A DNA stretch of 64,000 nt from Methylopila capsulata (GTDB taxonomy: Bacteria; Pseudomonadota; Alphaproteobacteria; Rhizobiales; Methylopilaceae), in assembly GCF_016907975.1 (NCBI RefSeq), contig NZ_JAFBCY010000001.1, positions 434,001 to 498,000 on the forward strand. Direction: 5' to 3'. This document shows positions 31,341-39,266 of this stretch, in pieces. The notes beneath the pieces were generated by a model. It was not told where the DNA came from. It saw only the letters and a list, made by a program, of their open reading frames with translations, and searched no databases. Each line of letters begins with the position of its first letter. Positions within the stretch are counted from its first letter, which is position 1. The position numbers and the translations under genes were made by a program.

Positions 31341-32711
31341 ATGTCGAACTCTGAGACCGAGGTGAGCGCAACGCCCGGCGCGCGCGGCCCGTCGTTAGGC
31401 GATCTCGCGCGCGGGCGCGCCAAGGGCGACCTCGGCGCCACGCCCTACTGGTGGGACGCAGCCCCGCCGATGTCGTCCGGATTCCCGCGGCCGCCCGCAA
31501 AAGCCGACGTCGTCGTCATCGGCTCCGGCTTCACCGGTCTTTCGGCCGCGCTGGTTCTCGCGCGGGCCGGCCGCCAGGTGGTCGTCCTCGACGCCGGGGT
31601 TCCGGGCTTCGGGGCGAGCACCCGGAACGGCGGCCAGGTCGGCAGCGGAAACCAGAAGTTTCGCGTCCGCACGCTGATCGCGATGATGGGCGAACGAACG
31701 GCCGTCGCGCTGCTGCGCGAAGGCGTCGAGATGCTGGACGGCGTCGAGGCCCTAATCGCTCAGGAAAAGATCGATTGCAACTTCGCGCGCTGCGGTCGCT
31801 TCCGCGGCGCGATGCGCCCGGAGCATTACGAGAGCATGGCCCGCGACATGGCCGATCTCACCCGGTGGGCGGGGGTCGAGGCGGCCATGGTCCCGAGGCC
31901 TGAGCAGGCGAGCGAGATCGGCTCCGACCTGTTTCACGGCGGCGCCGTACTGCCCCAGGACGCGGGGCTTCACCCCGGCCGCTATCACGTGGGGCTGATG
32001 CAGCGGGTGATCGAGGCCGGAGGCGTGGTCTGCGGGCGCGCCGCGGTCCGGGACATCGTCTCCGAAAACGGGCGGCGCTCCGTCCGCCTCAACGACCTGA
32101 CGATCGACGCCCGCGACGTTCTGGTCGCGACCAACGGCTACACCAGGAACGTCGGCCCGTTCTTCGCGAAGCGCATCGTGCCGATCGTGTCGGCCCAGAT
32201 CGCGACCGAGCCGATGCCGCAGGAGCTGTTCGACGCGATCCTGCCAAGGAAGCGCATGTTCGGAAACTCGAACCGCGTGTTCTTCTACTTCCGCCCCGCG
32301 CCCGGCGAGACCCGCCTGATCTGGGGCGGCCGGTCGAACCATCTGGCGTCGAAGACCTCGGCCGCGGCCTACGCGCATCTCGCTCGCGATCTGCTGCGCA
32401 CCTTCCCGGCGCTCGAGAACGTCGCCGTCAGTCATGCGTGGAGCGGGCGGATCGGCTACACCTTCGACGAGTTTCCCCATCTTGGCCGGACCGACGAGGG
32501 CGTGCACTACGCCATGGGCTACTGCGGAACCGGCGTGTCGCGCTCCACCCATTTCGGACGGAAGATCGCACTCCAGATGCTCGGACGCCCCGAAGGCGCC
32601 AGCGCCTTCAGCGACATCGCCTTCCCGAGCCACCGGTTCCAGAAGCTTGCGAAGCCGGCGGTCCCGGTGGTCGAATCCTGGTATCGGCTTCGCGACGCCG
32701 GCAACTTCTGA
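31341..32711 (+). CDS. FAD-dependent amine/D-amino acid oxidoreductase (DAO family)
   Basis: A 456-residue flavoprotein from ATG 31341, which has GGAGAG upstream; ATG 31308 is possible. The dinucleotide fold is VVVIGSGFTGLSAALVLARAGRQVVVLDAG at residues about 57-86 (positions given to locate it), followed by STRNGGQVG. An N-terminal extension with YWWDAAPP, and the end segment HAWSGRIGYTFDEFPHLG...YCGTGVSRS, are typical of gamma-glutamylputrescine oxidase/PuuB-like enzymes. It oxidises a C-N bond of an amine or amino acid with release of H2O2 or electron transfer. It follows the amidase by 82 bases and may use a product of that pathway. Confidence 0.88.
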   Translation: MSNSETEVSATPGARGPSLGDLARGRAKGDLGATPYWWDAAPPMSSGFPRPPAKADVVVIGSGFTGLSAALVLARAGRQVVVLDAGVPGFGASTRNGGQVGSGNQKFRVRTLIAMMGERTAVALLREGVEMLDGVEALIAQEKIDCNFARCGRFRGAMRPEHYESMARDMADLTRWAGVEAAMVPRPEQASEIGSDLFHGGAVLPQDAGLHPGRYHVGLMQRVIEAGGVVCGRAAVRDIVSENGRRSVRLNDLTIDARDVLVATNGYTRNVGPFFAKRIVPIVSAQIATEPMPQELFDAILPRKRMFGNSNRVFFYFRPAPGETRLIWGGRSNHLASKTSAAAYAHLARDLLRTFPALENVAVSHAWSGRIGYTFDEFPHLGRTDEGVHYAMGYCGTGVSRSTHFGRKIALQMLGRPEGASAFSDIAFPSHRFQKLAKPAVPVVESWYRLRDAGNF

Positions 32712-32842
32712 CGACGAAGCCTCGCTTCCCAGATCGATCCGACTGCCGACTTGGACGGCGAGAACCACGCTCCCTCGCGTGCGATCCCGGAGGGAATCAG
32801 CGAAGACTGCGTCTGCCCGATTCGGGCTTCGGGAGATGCGTG

Positions 32843-33151
32843 GTGACGACAGATCGCGAGACGGAGGCGCGCGCCGAAGGCGCGACGGTCGGGCTCGAGC
32901 TCGCGCGCGCCGCGATCCGCCAGAGCCGGGAGAACCCGACCGAGGACCAGCGCGCCCAGCTCCGGGCCGGCATCAACCGCCGCGTCAAGGCGGGCGCCGC
33001 GAGCCTCAAGATCGCCGGCGAGTCCGAGGCGGTGATCGACGCCTGGCTGGCGGGACTTCAGTCCGCGTTCACCCGCGAGGTCGACGCTGCGTCGCGCGTC
33101 ATCAAGTCCGCCCTTTCACAGCGCGGCCCGCGCAAGGCCGGACGGGCCTGA
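32843..33151 (+). CDS. small hypothetical protein
   Basis: A 102-residue acidic/basic, helix-rich protein with a GTG start at 32843 (GTG 32840 is also possible) and GGGAGA just upstream. It is rich in Ala, Glu and Arg (ELARAAIRQSRENPTEDQRAQ) with no signal or membrane segment. I do not recognise its family. A strong terminator immediately after it at 33185 supports expression as the end of a transcript. Confidence 0.6.
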   Translation: MTTDRETEARAEGATVGLELARAAIRQSRENPTEDQRAQLRAGINRRVKAGAASLKIAGESEAVIDAWLAGLQSAFTREVDAASRVIKSALSQRGPRKAGRA

Positions 33152-33184
33152 AAACGGCGCCCTACCGATTCCGGGCTTGAATAC

Positions 33185-33218
33185 GAAAAGGCCCCGCAGC
33201 GAACTGCGGGGCCTTTTC
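33185..33218. terminator. bidirectional Rho-independent terminator
   Basis: A perfect 15-base-pair stem, GAAAAGGCCCCGCAG, loop CGAA, CTGCGGGGCCTTTTC. T-runs occur on both strands, so it can end the rightward small-protein transcript and the leftward porin transcript. Confidence 0.95.
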
Positions 33219-33237
33219 AATTCAGCCGACTAAGAGC

Positions 33238-33915
33238 TTACCAGCCGAACTTGTAAGCGACGCCAGCCATCACGCGGTGCTCGGTGTAGTCGCTCTTGAC
33301 GCGAACGCCGCCGATATTGAACTTGTCCTTACCGAAGTCGGAGTAACGATACTCGGCGCGGACAACGACATTATCCGTGACGGCCGATTCGACGCCGCCG
33401 CCGACAGTCCAGCCGACAGCGGTCTTGCTGTCCTTGCCGATACCCGCGACGCGCAGCTCGCGGTCGGCGTAGGCCACACCGGCCGCGCCGTAGACGAGGA
33501 AACGGTCGAACGCGTAGCCCAGACGAGCGCGGGTTGCGCCGGTCCAGTTGACCTCGTTGCGAGCGCGCAGCAGGCCGCCGAAGACGGTCCGCTTGTCGTC
33601 CGCGTCGGAGTAGTTGAAATCGGTCTCGATGCCGATCACGACCGGCGAGCCGTCGAACTGGTAGTTGTAGCCGGCGTAGCCGCCGACGACGAAGCCGTCC
33701 GGGCTGGTCTTGATGTTGCCGAACGGGGTCCGGGACTTGCTGTCGCCCCAGCCGTAGCCGGCCTGAACGCCGACGTAAGCGCCGGTCCAGGTGAAGGACG
33801 GAACGGCGATCGACGGAGCCGGCTCATAAGCCGGGAGGTCAGCGGCGAAGGCGCCGGTGGCGAGTGCGGAGAGAGCCGCAGCCGAGACGGCGACGGCGAG
33901 ACGGTGACGAAGCAT
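33238..33915 (-). CDS. outer-membrane beta-barrel protein, Omp25/Omp31 (porin-like) family
   Basis: A 225-residue exported protein; ATG 33915 is preceded by GGGGGAAG. The signal peptide ends at TGAFA/ADLP (about residue 24). The mature part is an eight-stranded barrel pattern of alternating residues: FTWTGAYVGVQAGYGWGD, GGYAGYNYQFDG, VVIGIETDFNYSDADD, WTGATRARLGYAFDRFLVYGAAGVAYA and VVVRAEYRYSDFG, ending VMAGVAYKFGW with the terminal aromatic expected for outer-membrane insertion. Common in Hyphomicrobiales as a surface structural protein. The coding strand is less G+C-extreme than its neighbours, consistent with high expression. Confidence 0.92.
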   Translation of the reverse strand: MLRHRLAVAVSAAALSALATGAFAADLPAYEPAPSIAVPSFTWTGAYVGVQAGYGWGDSKSRTPFGNIKTSPDGFVVGGYAGYNYQFDGSPVVIGIETDFNYSDADDKRTVFGGLLRARNEVNWTGATRARLGYAFDRFLVYGAAGVAYADRELRVAGIGKDSKTAVGWTVGGGVESAVTDNVVVRAEYRYSDFGKDKFNIGGVRVKSDYTEHRVMAGVAYKFGW

Positions 33916-34037
33916 AGCTTCCCCCCAAAAACGAGTGGAACGCAGGTGACCCCCGCGCTTGGCCACTGAAATGAGCGACGGACGATGAAAAGTCGAGCAT
34001 CGTACGACGCGAAATTCAGCAGTGTGGCGAAACCGCA

Positions 34038-35003
34038 TCACTCAAAGGCGCGCGCCGCGAGATCCGCCCGCGCTGCTGCATACTCTGCGCGCATACGGCC
34101 GACGACCGTTTCGACCGAGGGCGCGTCTGTGATGGCGCCGAGGCCTTGGCCTGCGCCCCAGACGTCCCGCCAGGCCTTTGCGCCGGTCGCTCCGAAGTTC
34201 ATGGCGGTCTTGTCCACCTCCGGCAGCGCGTCGGGATCAAGGCCGGCGGCGGCGATCGAAGGCTTGAGGTAGTTGCCGCTCACGCCGGTGAAGAGCGACG
34301 AGGTGACGATGTCGCTCGCGGCGCCGTCGACCAGCATCCGCTTGTAAGCCTCGAGCGCATTGGCCTCCGCGGTCGCGATGAACCGGGTGCCGACGTAGGC
34401 GAGGTCGGCGCCCGCCGCCTGGGCCGCCAGCACCGCGCGACCTGTCGCGAGCGCGCCGGACAGCAACAGCGGCCCGTCGTAGAAGGCCCGCACCTCCTGC
34501 AGCAACGCGAACGGGCTGAGGGCGCCGGCGTGCCCCCCAGCGCCTGCGCAGACAAGGATCAGCCCGTCGACGCCTGCCTCCAGGGCCTTCTTCGCGTGCC
34601 GAACCGAGATCACATCGTGCCAGACGACGCCGCCCCAGCCGTGGACGGCCTCGACGACTTCGTTCGGAGGCCGCAGCGAAGTGATGACGATGGGGACGCG
34701 ATGCTCGGCGCAGGTTTCCATATCCTGTTGAAGACGGGCGTTGGACGCGTGGACGATCTGGTTCACGGCGAAAGGCGCGACCGGCTGATCCGGATGCGCA
34801 TCCGCATGGGCGTCGAGCTCGGCGCGGATGCGCGTGAGCCAGAGATCGAGCTGGCCCTGCGGCCGGGCGTTCAAAGCCGGAAAAGAGCCGACCACCCCCG
34901 CCTTGCACTGCGCGACGACGAGCTCCGGCCCCGAGACGATGAACATCGGCGCCGCGACCACCGGCAGGGCGAGGCGCCCTTCGAGCACGTTCGGAATCGG
35001 CAT
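34038..35003 (-). CDS. nitronate monooxygenase / 2-nitropropane dioxygenase family protein
   Basis: A 321-residue FMN-dependent TIM-barrel protein; GGGAGA precedes ATG 35003. Motifs are LPVVAAPMFIVSGPELVVAQCKAGVVGSFPALNARP at the N-terminus (located by residues about 13-48), VWHDVISVRHAKKALEAGVDGLI, CAGAGGHAG (residues about 151-159) and ADLAYVGTRFIATAEA. Enzymes of this family oxidise alkyl nitronates to carbonyl compounds and nitrite, or act as enoyl reductases. It stands alone between a porin gene and a divergent helicase gene. Substrate is unknown. Confidence 0.88.
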   Translation of the reverse strand: MPIPNVLEGRLALPVVAAPMFIVSGPELVVAQCKAGVVGSFPALNARPQGQLDLWLTRIRAELDAHADAHPDQPVAPFAVNQIVHASNARLQQDMETCAEHRVPIVITSLRPPNEVVEAVHGWGGVVWHDVISVRHAKKALEAGVDGLILVCAGAGGHAGALSPFALLQEVRAFYDGPLLLSGALATGRAVLAAQAAGADLAYVGTRFIATAEANALEAYKRMLVDGAASDIVTSSLFTGVSGNYLKPSIAAAGLDPDALPEVDKTAMNFGATGAKAWRDVWGAGQGLGAITDAPSVETVVGRMRAEYAAARADLAARAFE

Positions 35004-35172
35004 GCAGATCTCCCGCTCGGACGCCTTCTACGGGCGGCTCGTCTGTTCGCGGATCCAGCCATATCCCGGTTCGGCCGGCGCGGGCCAGAGCCCGTAACGG
35101 CTGCGCTCGCCGGCGCGGCCGACTCTGCTACAACGCGTCGATCGTCACTGCCCCCGAGGAGGCGCAAGGTTC

Positions 35173-36264
35173 GTGCGGTGGTCCCCCCAGCAGGATGAGG
35201 CGCTCGCCTCCGTGGCCGATTGGCTGAAGCGGCCGCGGCAGCAGGTCTTCCGCCTGTTCGGCTACGCCGGCACGGGCAAGACCACGCTCGCCCGGCATCT
35301 GGCGGAGGATCTCGACGGAGACGTCGCCTTCGGCGCCTACACCGGCAAGGCCGCCCTCGTCATGCGCTCGAAGGGGTGCGAAGGCGCGACCACGATCCAC
35401 GCCATGATCTACCGCCCGCGCGGCGGCGACGAGGAAGGCCCCTCCTTCGCGATCAACCGCGACGGCGCCGCCGCCAAGGCCGACCTGATCGTCGTGGACG
35501 AGTGCTCGATGGTGGACGAGGAGTTGGGCCGCGACCTGCTGTCGTTCGGCACCAAGGTGCTGGTGCTGGGCGATCCTGCGCAGCTGCCGCCCGTGAAGGG
35601 CGGCGGCTTCTTCACCGAGGCCGAGCCCGACGCGATGCTCACCGAGGTTCATCGCCAGGCGGTCGACGACCCGATCATCCGCATGTCGCTCGCGATCCGC
35701 GAAGGCGGGACGCTGGATTACGGCCCCTACGGCGAAAGCCGCGTGGTGACGCGACGGGAGATCACGACCGAAGACGTGACCTCGGCCGACCAGGTGCTAG
35801 TGGGCCTGAACAAGACGCGAAAGCTCTACAATGGCCGCCTGCGGGAGCTGAAGGGGCTGCTCGACCCCCTGCCCGCCGTCGGCGACAAGCTGGTCTGCCT
35901 CCGAAACGACAAGACCAAGGGCCTGCTGAACGGCGGCGTGTTCCAGGTGCAGCGGCTGAAGTCGTCGGACGCGACGCGGGTGAAGATGGACCTCAGCCCG
36001 GAGGACGATCTCGGCCGCAAATCCGTCTCGGTGAGCGTGCTCAAGGCGTTCTTCGAAGGCGACGCGGAGGCGATCCCCTTCGCCCAGCGTCGGAAATCGG
36101 ACGAGTTCGACTACGGCTACGCGCTCACCGTGCACAAGGCGCAGGGCTCGCAATGGGACGACGTGGTGCTGTTCGACGAGAGCTACGCCTTCCGCGAGCA
36201 CCGCGCCCGGTGGCTCTACACCGGCCTGACGCGCGCCGCGAAGCGGGTCACGGTGGTGCGCTGA
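35173..36264 (+). CDS. AAA-family ATPase, RecD2/Dda-like DNA helicase
   Basis: A 363-residue superfamily-1 helicase starting at GTG 35173. Motif I is GYAGTGKTTLARHL (about residues 30-43), motif II VVDECSMVDEE, motif III LGDPAQLPPV, and near the end the UvrD_C_2 signature DYGYALTVHKAQGSQWDDVV and RWLYTGLTRAAKRVTVV. It is much shorter than RecD2 and close in size to phage Dda-like helicases, but it is common on alphaproteobacterial chromosomes. A role in DNA repair or replication restart is likely. No neighbouring recombination genes are seen. Confidence 0.9.
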   Translation: MRWSPQQDEALASVADWLKRPRQQVFRLFGYAGTGKTTLARHLAEDLDGDVAFGAYTGKAALVMRSKGCEGATTIHAMIYRPRGGDEEGPSFAINRDGAAAKADLIVVDECSMVDEELGRDLLSFGTKVLVLGDPAQLPPVKGGGFFTEAEPDAMLTEVHRQAVDDPIIRMSLAIREGGTLDYGPYGESRVVTRREITTEDVTSADQVLVGLNKTRKLYNGRLRELKGLLDPLPAVGDKLVCLRNDKTKGLLNGGVFQVQRLKSSDATRVKMDLSPEDDLGRKSVSVSVLKAFFEGDAEAIPFAQRRKSDEFDYGYALTVHKAQGSQWDDVVLFDESYAFREHRARWLYTGLTRAAKRVTVVR

Positions 36265-36378
36265 GAAGCGTTTAAGCACTTCGGCCAGTCATCCGACAGG
36301 CGCATCGTTTCGTAGTATCGTGCGGTAGGAAACAGACCAAGACACGCGCAAGGCGTGCGTTCGCTCCGGGAGATTACG

Positions 36379-37248
36379 ATGTCCACGCGCCTGTCGCCCT
36401 CCTCGTCCTCTGCTCGCCGCTTCCGTCGCGGCGCTTACGCGCTCGCGGCGCTCGGCTGCGTCGCCACGCTCGCCGGCGCGCCGGCGCGCGCGGAGGACAC
36501 CGACAAGACCTTCGCCACCTTCAAGGACGACGCTTTCGGCGCCCGTCCGATCGAGGCGGACAGCCCGCTCGTCATCCTCGATGCGCCCAAGCGCGCCGAA
36601 GACGCCGCGGTGGTTCCGATCGACGTGCAGGTGAGGCTGCCCGACAACGATCCGCGCAGCATCGCGAAGGTGACCTTGATCGTCGACGAGAACCCTTCGC
36701 CCGTCGCCGCCACCTTCGCGCTTGGACAGAAGCGGCAGGAGTTCGGCCTGTCGACGCGGCTGCGCGTGAACGCCTACTCCTCGGTTCGGGCGGTGGTGGA
36801 GACCGACGACGGCAAGCTGCACATGGCCGCGCGCTTCGTGAAGGCGAGCGGGGGCTGCTCCGCTCCCGCCCTCAAGGACGAGGATCAGGCGCTGGCGCAT
36901 CTCGGCGAGATGAAGTTCCGGCGCGTGACCGAGAAGGCCTCGGAAAAGCCGTCGGAGGCGAACGCCGGCATGTCGCAGGCTCAGCTCATGATCCGCCACC
37001 CGAACTTCTCCGGGCTGCAGATGGACCCGATCAGCCGGAGCTATGTTCCCGCCCGCTTCGTGAACCACATCGTGGTCAAGCAGGGCGAGGAGACGGTGTT
37101 CACGATGGACGGAGGGATCTCGCTGAGCGAGGACCCCGCCATCTCGTTCACCTACCCGACCGGCAAGGGCGGCGTGACGGTGGCCGCCAGCGACACCGAA
37201 GGCGTCCAGTTCACCGGCGCGCTCGATCAGAAGAAACCGGGCTCGTAA
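36379..37248 (+). CDS. quinoprotein dehydrogenase-associated SoxYZ-like carrier
   Basis: A 289-residue exported SoxY-SoxZ fusion. ATG 36379 follows GGGAGATTACG; a basic N-terminus and hydrophobic stretch (YALAALGCVATLAGAPARA) form the signal peptide ending near residue 38. The SoxY-like half (residues about 45-160) ends in a swinging-arm motif ASGGC with C160. The SoxZ-like half (about 185-289) follows (AQLMIRHPNFSGLQMDPISRSYVPARFVNHIVVKQGEE, about residues 202-240). Such fusions occur with PQQ-dependent alcohol dehydrogenases in methylotrophs rather than with sulfur oxidation. No quinoprotein gene lies within the window, so its partner is elsewhere. Confidence 0.85.
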   Translation: MSTRLSPSSSSARRFRRGAYALAALGCVATLAGAPARAEDTDKTFATFKDDAFGARPIEADSPLVILDAPKRAEDAAVVPIDVQVRLPDNDPRSIAKVTLIVDENPSPVAATFALGQKRQEFGLSTRLRVNAYSSVRAVVETDDGKLHMAARFVKASGGCSAPALKDEDQALAHLGEMKFRRVTEKASEKPSEANAGMSQAQLMIRHPNFSGLQMDPISRSYVPARFVNHIVVKQGEETVFTMDGGISLSEDPAISFTYPTGKGGVTVAASDTEGVQFTGALDQKKPGS

Positions 37249-37392
37249 TCGAGGCGTAAGACGCCTCGTCAGGCGCGGGGGCGATCACCCCGCGACCTGC
37301 GCCAGTGATCTCGGCGAGAGCGCCCGGTTGGAAGCGCTGCAAGGGAACGAGCGTCAGGGGCGCCCGCCGACCCGGCCGATCCCGTCCGAGGC

Positions 37393-37746
37393 TTACGGGA
37401 AACACTTCACCTCGGCTTCCGCCTGCGCGCGGCGCATGGTGGAGACGACGTCGCGAAGCTGCCCGGTCGAGCGGAACACCTCGGACGACTGACCGGCGAC
37501 CTTGTTCATCCGCAGAACGGTCTCGGCCTGCTCGTATTCGGCGAAGGGCAGGATGGTCGCGATCGTGTCGATCGAGCAGGAGCAGCGGTCGAGCGACTCG
37601 CGGGTCTGCCCGTTCGCCGCCATGCAGCCGAAGATGTAGTCGGCCTTTTCGGCCGTCGGGTAGTCCTCGCCGACGCCCGCCTGCGCGGCGCCAGCTCCGG
37701 CCGCGCAAAACAGCGCGGCCGCGATCAGCGAAACCTTGAACGTCAT
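37393..37746 (-). CDS. small exported cysteine-containing protein
   Basis: A 117-residue protein with a clear Sec signal (MTFKVSLIAAALFCAAGAGAAQA, cleavage near residue 23). The mature part holds four cysteines (FGCMAAN, RCSCSID and VKCFP at the C-terminus), suggesting two disulfides or metal binding. I do not recognise the family. It overlaps the end of the upstream gene by four bases, and both lie opposite the SoxYZ-like carrier gene, so a role in the same periplasmic oxidation system is plausible but unproven. Confidence 0.75.
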   Translation of the reverse strand: MTFKVSLIAAALFCAAGAGAAQAGVGEDYPTAEKADYIFGCMAANGQTRESLDRCSCSIDTIATILPFAEYEQAETVLRMNKVAGQSSEVFRSTGQLRDVVSTMRRAQAEAEVKCFP

Positions 37747-38447
37747 GGCTTGGCTCCCGATGCGTCCTCTCCGGTGACCGTCAGGGTCTCCACGAGCAGC
37801 GGCGTCGTCGCGCCGGCCTTCGGCGTGACCGTGTGGATGGCGTAGAGGCCGCCCGGCACCTTGTCCGAGTAGGTGATCTCGTAGGTCCGGTCGGCGAAGT
37901 CCTTGAGCTTCGCGCGGTTCGGGTCATTCACGAACGGCGTCACCTTGATCGACCAGGCGTCGATCGACTGGCCTTTGTAGTCGACCTTCACCTCTTCGAC
38001 CTTTTCGGCCGACGTCAGCGCGTCGCGGATGCGGGCGCGGATGTAATAGGGGCTGCCGCCGAGCACCTTCTGCATCTCGACCACGTCCTGCTCGAGCAGG
38101 ACCAGCACGACCGGATTGTAGGTGGCGGGCATAGGCCCGAACGAGCGCGCCTTCAGGCCTGAGAAAAGCTGGACCACGGCCGCCTTGCCGCCGTCGCGCG
38201 CGTCATCCGGCTTCACGACGTTGAGCGTCACGACGTCCTCGAACGACGGCGCGAGGTTGGTGTCGGCGGCGACGCGGGAAAACCGGTAGGAGATCGACGC
38301 GCCTGGCTCGAACGTCTCGAGGAAGGGCTGCTCGAACACCAACTGCTCAGGGGTCGGCGCGGCCTGCGCCGCGGACCCGAACGCCCCCGCGAGCATCAGG
38401 GCCAACGCGCCGGCGCCGGCGAAACGCCGGCGTACTGACTTCGACAT
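37743..38447 (-). CDS. exported protein of unknown function
   Basis: A 234-residue protein from ATG 38447, preceded by GGGAAG. The frame is open to 38549, but that extra part lacks a signal and lies in the promoter. The signal peptide is KSVRRRFAGAGALALMLAGA with cleavage near AQAA. The mature protein is beta-rich and without cysteine (SISYRFSRVAADTNLAPSFEDVVTLN, RTYEITYSDKVPGGLYAIHTVT). No family is recognised. It is translationally coupled to the small cysteine protein at 37393 and follows the two-component genes on the same strand. Confidence 0.75.
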   Translation of the reverse strand: MSKSVRRRFAGAGALALMLAGAFGSAAQAAPTPEQLVFEQPFLETFEPGASISYRFSRVAADTNLAPSFEDVVTLNVVKPDDARDGGKAAVVQLFSGLKARSFGPMPATYNPVVLVLLEQDVVEMQKVLGGSPYYIRARIRDALTSAEKVEEVKVDYKGQSIDAWSIKVTPFVNDPNRAKLKDFADRTYEITYSDKVPGGLYAIHTVTPKAGATTPLLVETLTVTGEDASGAKP

Positions 38448-38582
38448 CTTGAACGCTTCCCTTGCCAGGAGCTTCTCGCACGGTCGATCGAGCGGGCTCC
38501 GTGTTCTCAGAATACGCTCATTATGGCCCGTTGGATGCTCCGGCGCCATGCCGGGGACGCTCGGCAGATGGGAGGGGCGCGG

Positions 38583-39266
38583 TCAGTTCGGGGCGTACAT
38601 GAAGCCGCGGCCGCGCACCGTGACGATCAGCCGGGCGCCGTCGGTCGTGGCGTCGGCGAGCTTGTGGCGGAGGTACCCGATGTAGACGTCGACCACGTTG
38701 AGCGAGGCGCCGCCATGCCCCGCCCACAACGCGGCGAAGATGTCGGCGCGGGCCAGCGGCTCGCCGGCGTGGCGCATGAGCAGGGCGAGCAGGTCGACCT
38801 CGCGCTCGGTGAGACGGGTGGAGCCCTCGGCGCTGGTCGCGACCCGGGTTTCGAGATCGAGATCGAGCGGGCCGACGACCAGATGGCGCTGGTCGGCGCC
38901 GTCGTTCTCGCGGCGCAGCTCCTGGACCTTCACGCGCGCGAGCAGCTCTTCGAAATCGAACGGCTTCACCATGTAGTCGTCGGCGCCGGCGAGCAGGCCT
39001 TCGGTGCGCTCGGAGACGCTGGAGCGCGCGGACAGCATGATGATCGGCGCGGTCTGGCCCGCGGCGCGGAGCGCCTTGCACACCTCGATGCCCGACCGTC
39101 CGGGAAGCATCACGTCGAGGATGATCGCGGCGAGCGGCTTGCCGGAGGCCGCCGCCAGCGCGGAGTCGCCGTCGGCCACCAGCTCGACGTCATAGCTCTC
39201 GGCCGCGAAGCCCCGCCGCAGCACCGAGCCGATGTCGGCGTCGTCTTCAACGATCAGAATGGTCAT
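38583..39266 (-). CDS. OmpR/PhoB-family response regulator
   Basis: A 227-residue regulator with a receiver domain (residues 1-118; acidic pocket VEDDAD, phospho-acceptor D in AIILDVMLPGRSG, K in MVKPFDFEELLARV) and a winged-helix DNA-binding domain (about 130-225; LTEREVDLLALLMRHAGEPLARADIFAALW, VVDVYIGYLRHKL). The ATG overlaps the end of the adjacent kinase gene by four bases. It may control the exported-protein genes downstream or the C1-oxidation genes nearby, by location only. Confidence 0.93.
   Translation of the reverse strand: MTILIVEDDADIGSVLRRGFAAESYDVELVADGDSALAAASGKPLAAIILDVMLPGRSGIEVCKALRAAGQTAPIIMLSARSSVSERTEGLLAGADDYMVKPFDFEELLARVKVQELRRENDGADQRHLVVGPLDLDLETRVATSAEGSTRLTEREVDLLALLMRHAGEPLARADIFAALWAGHGGASLNVVDVYIGYLRHKLADATTDGARLIVTVRGRGFMYAPN

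Noticed and set aside
35173-36264. Possible phage Dda-type helicase indicating a prophage
   Set aside because: Short RecD2-like helicases are common chromosomal genes in this group and no other phage gene lies nearby.
36379-37248. Sulfur-oxidation SoxYZ
   Set aside because: SoxY and SoxZ are fused, the arm reads GGCSAP rather than a terminal GGCGG, and no other sox gene is present; the quinoprotein-associated carrier is the better match.
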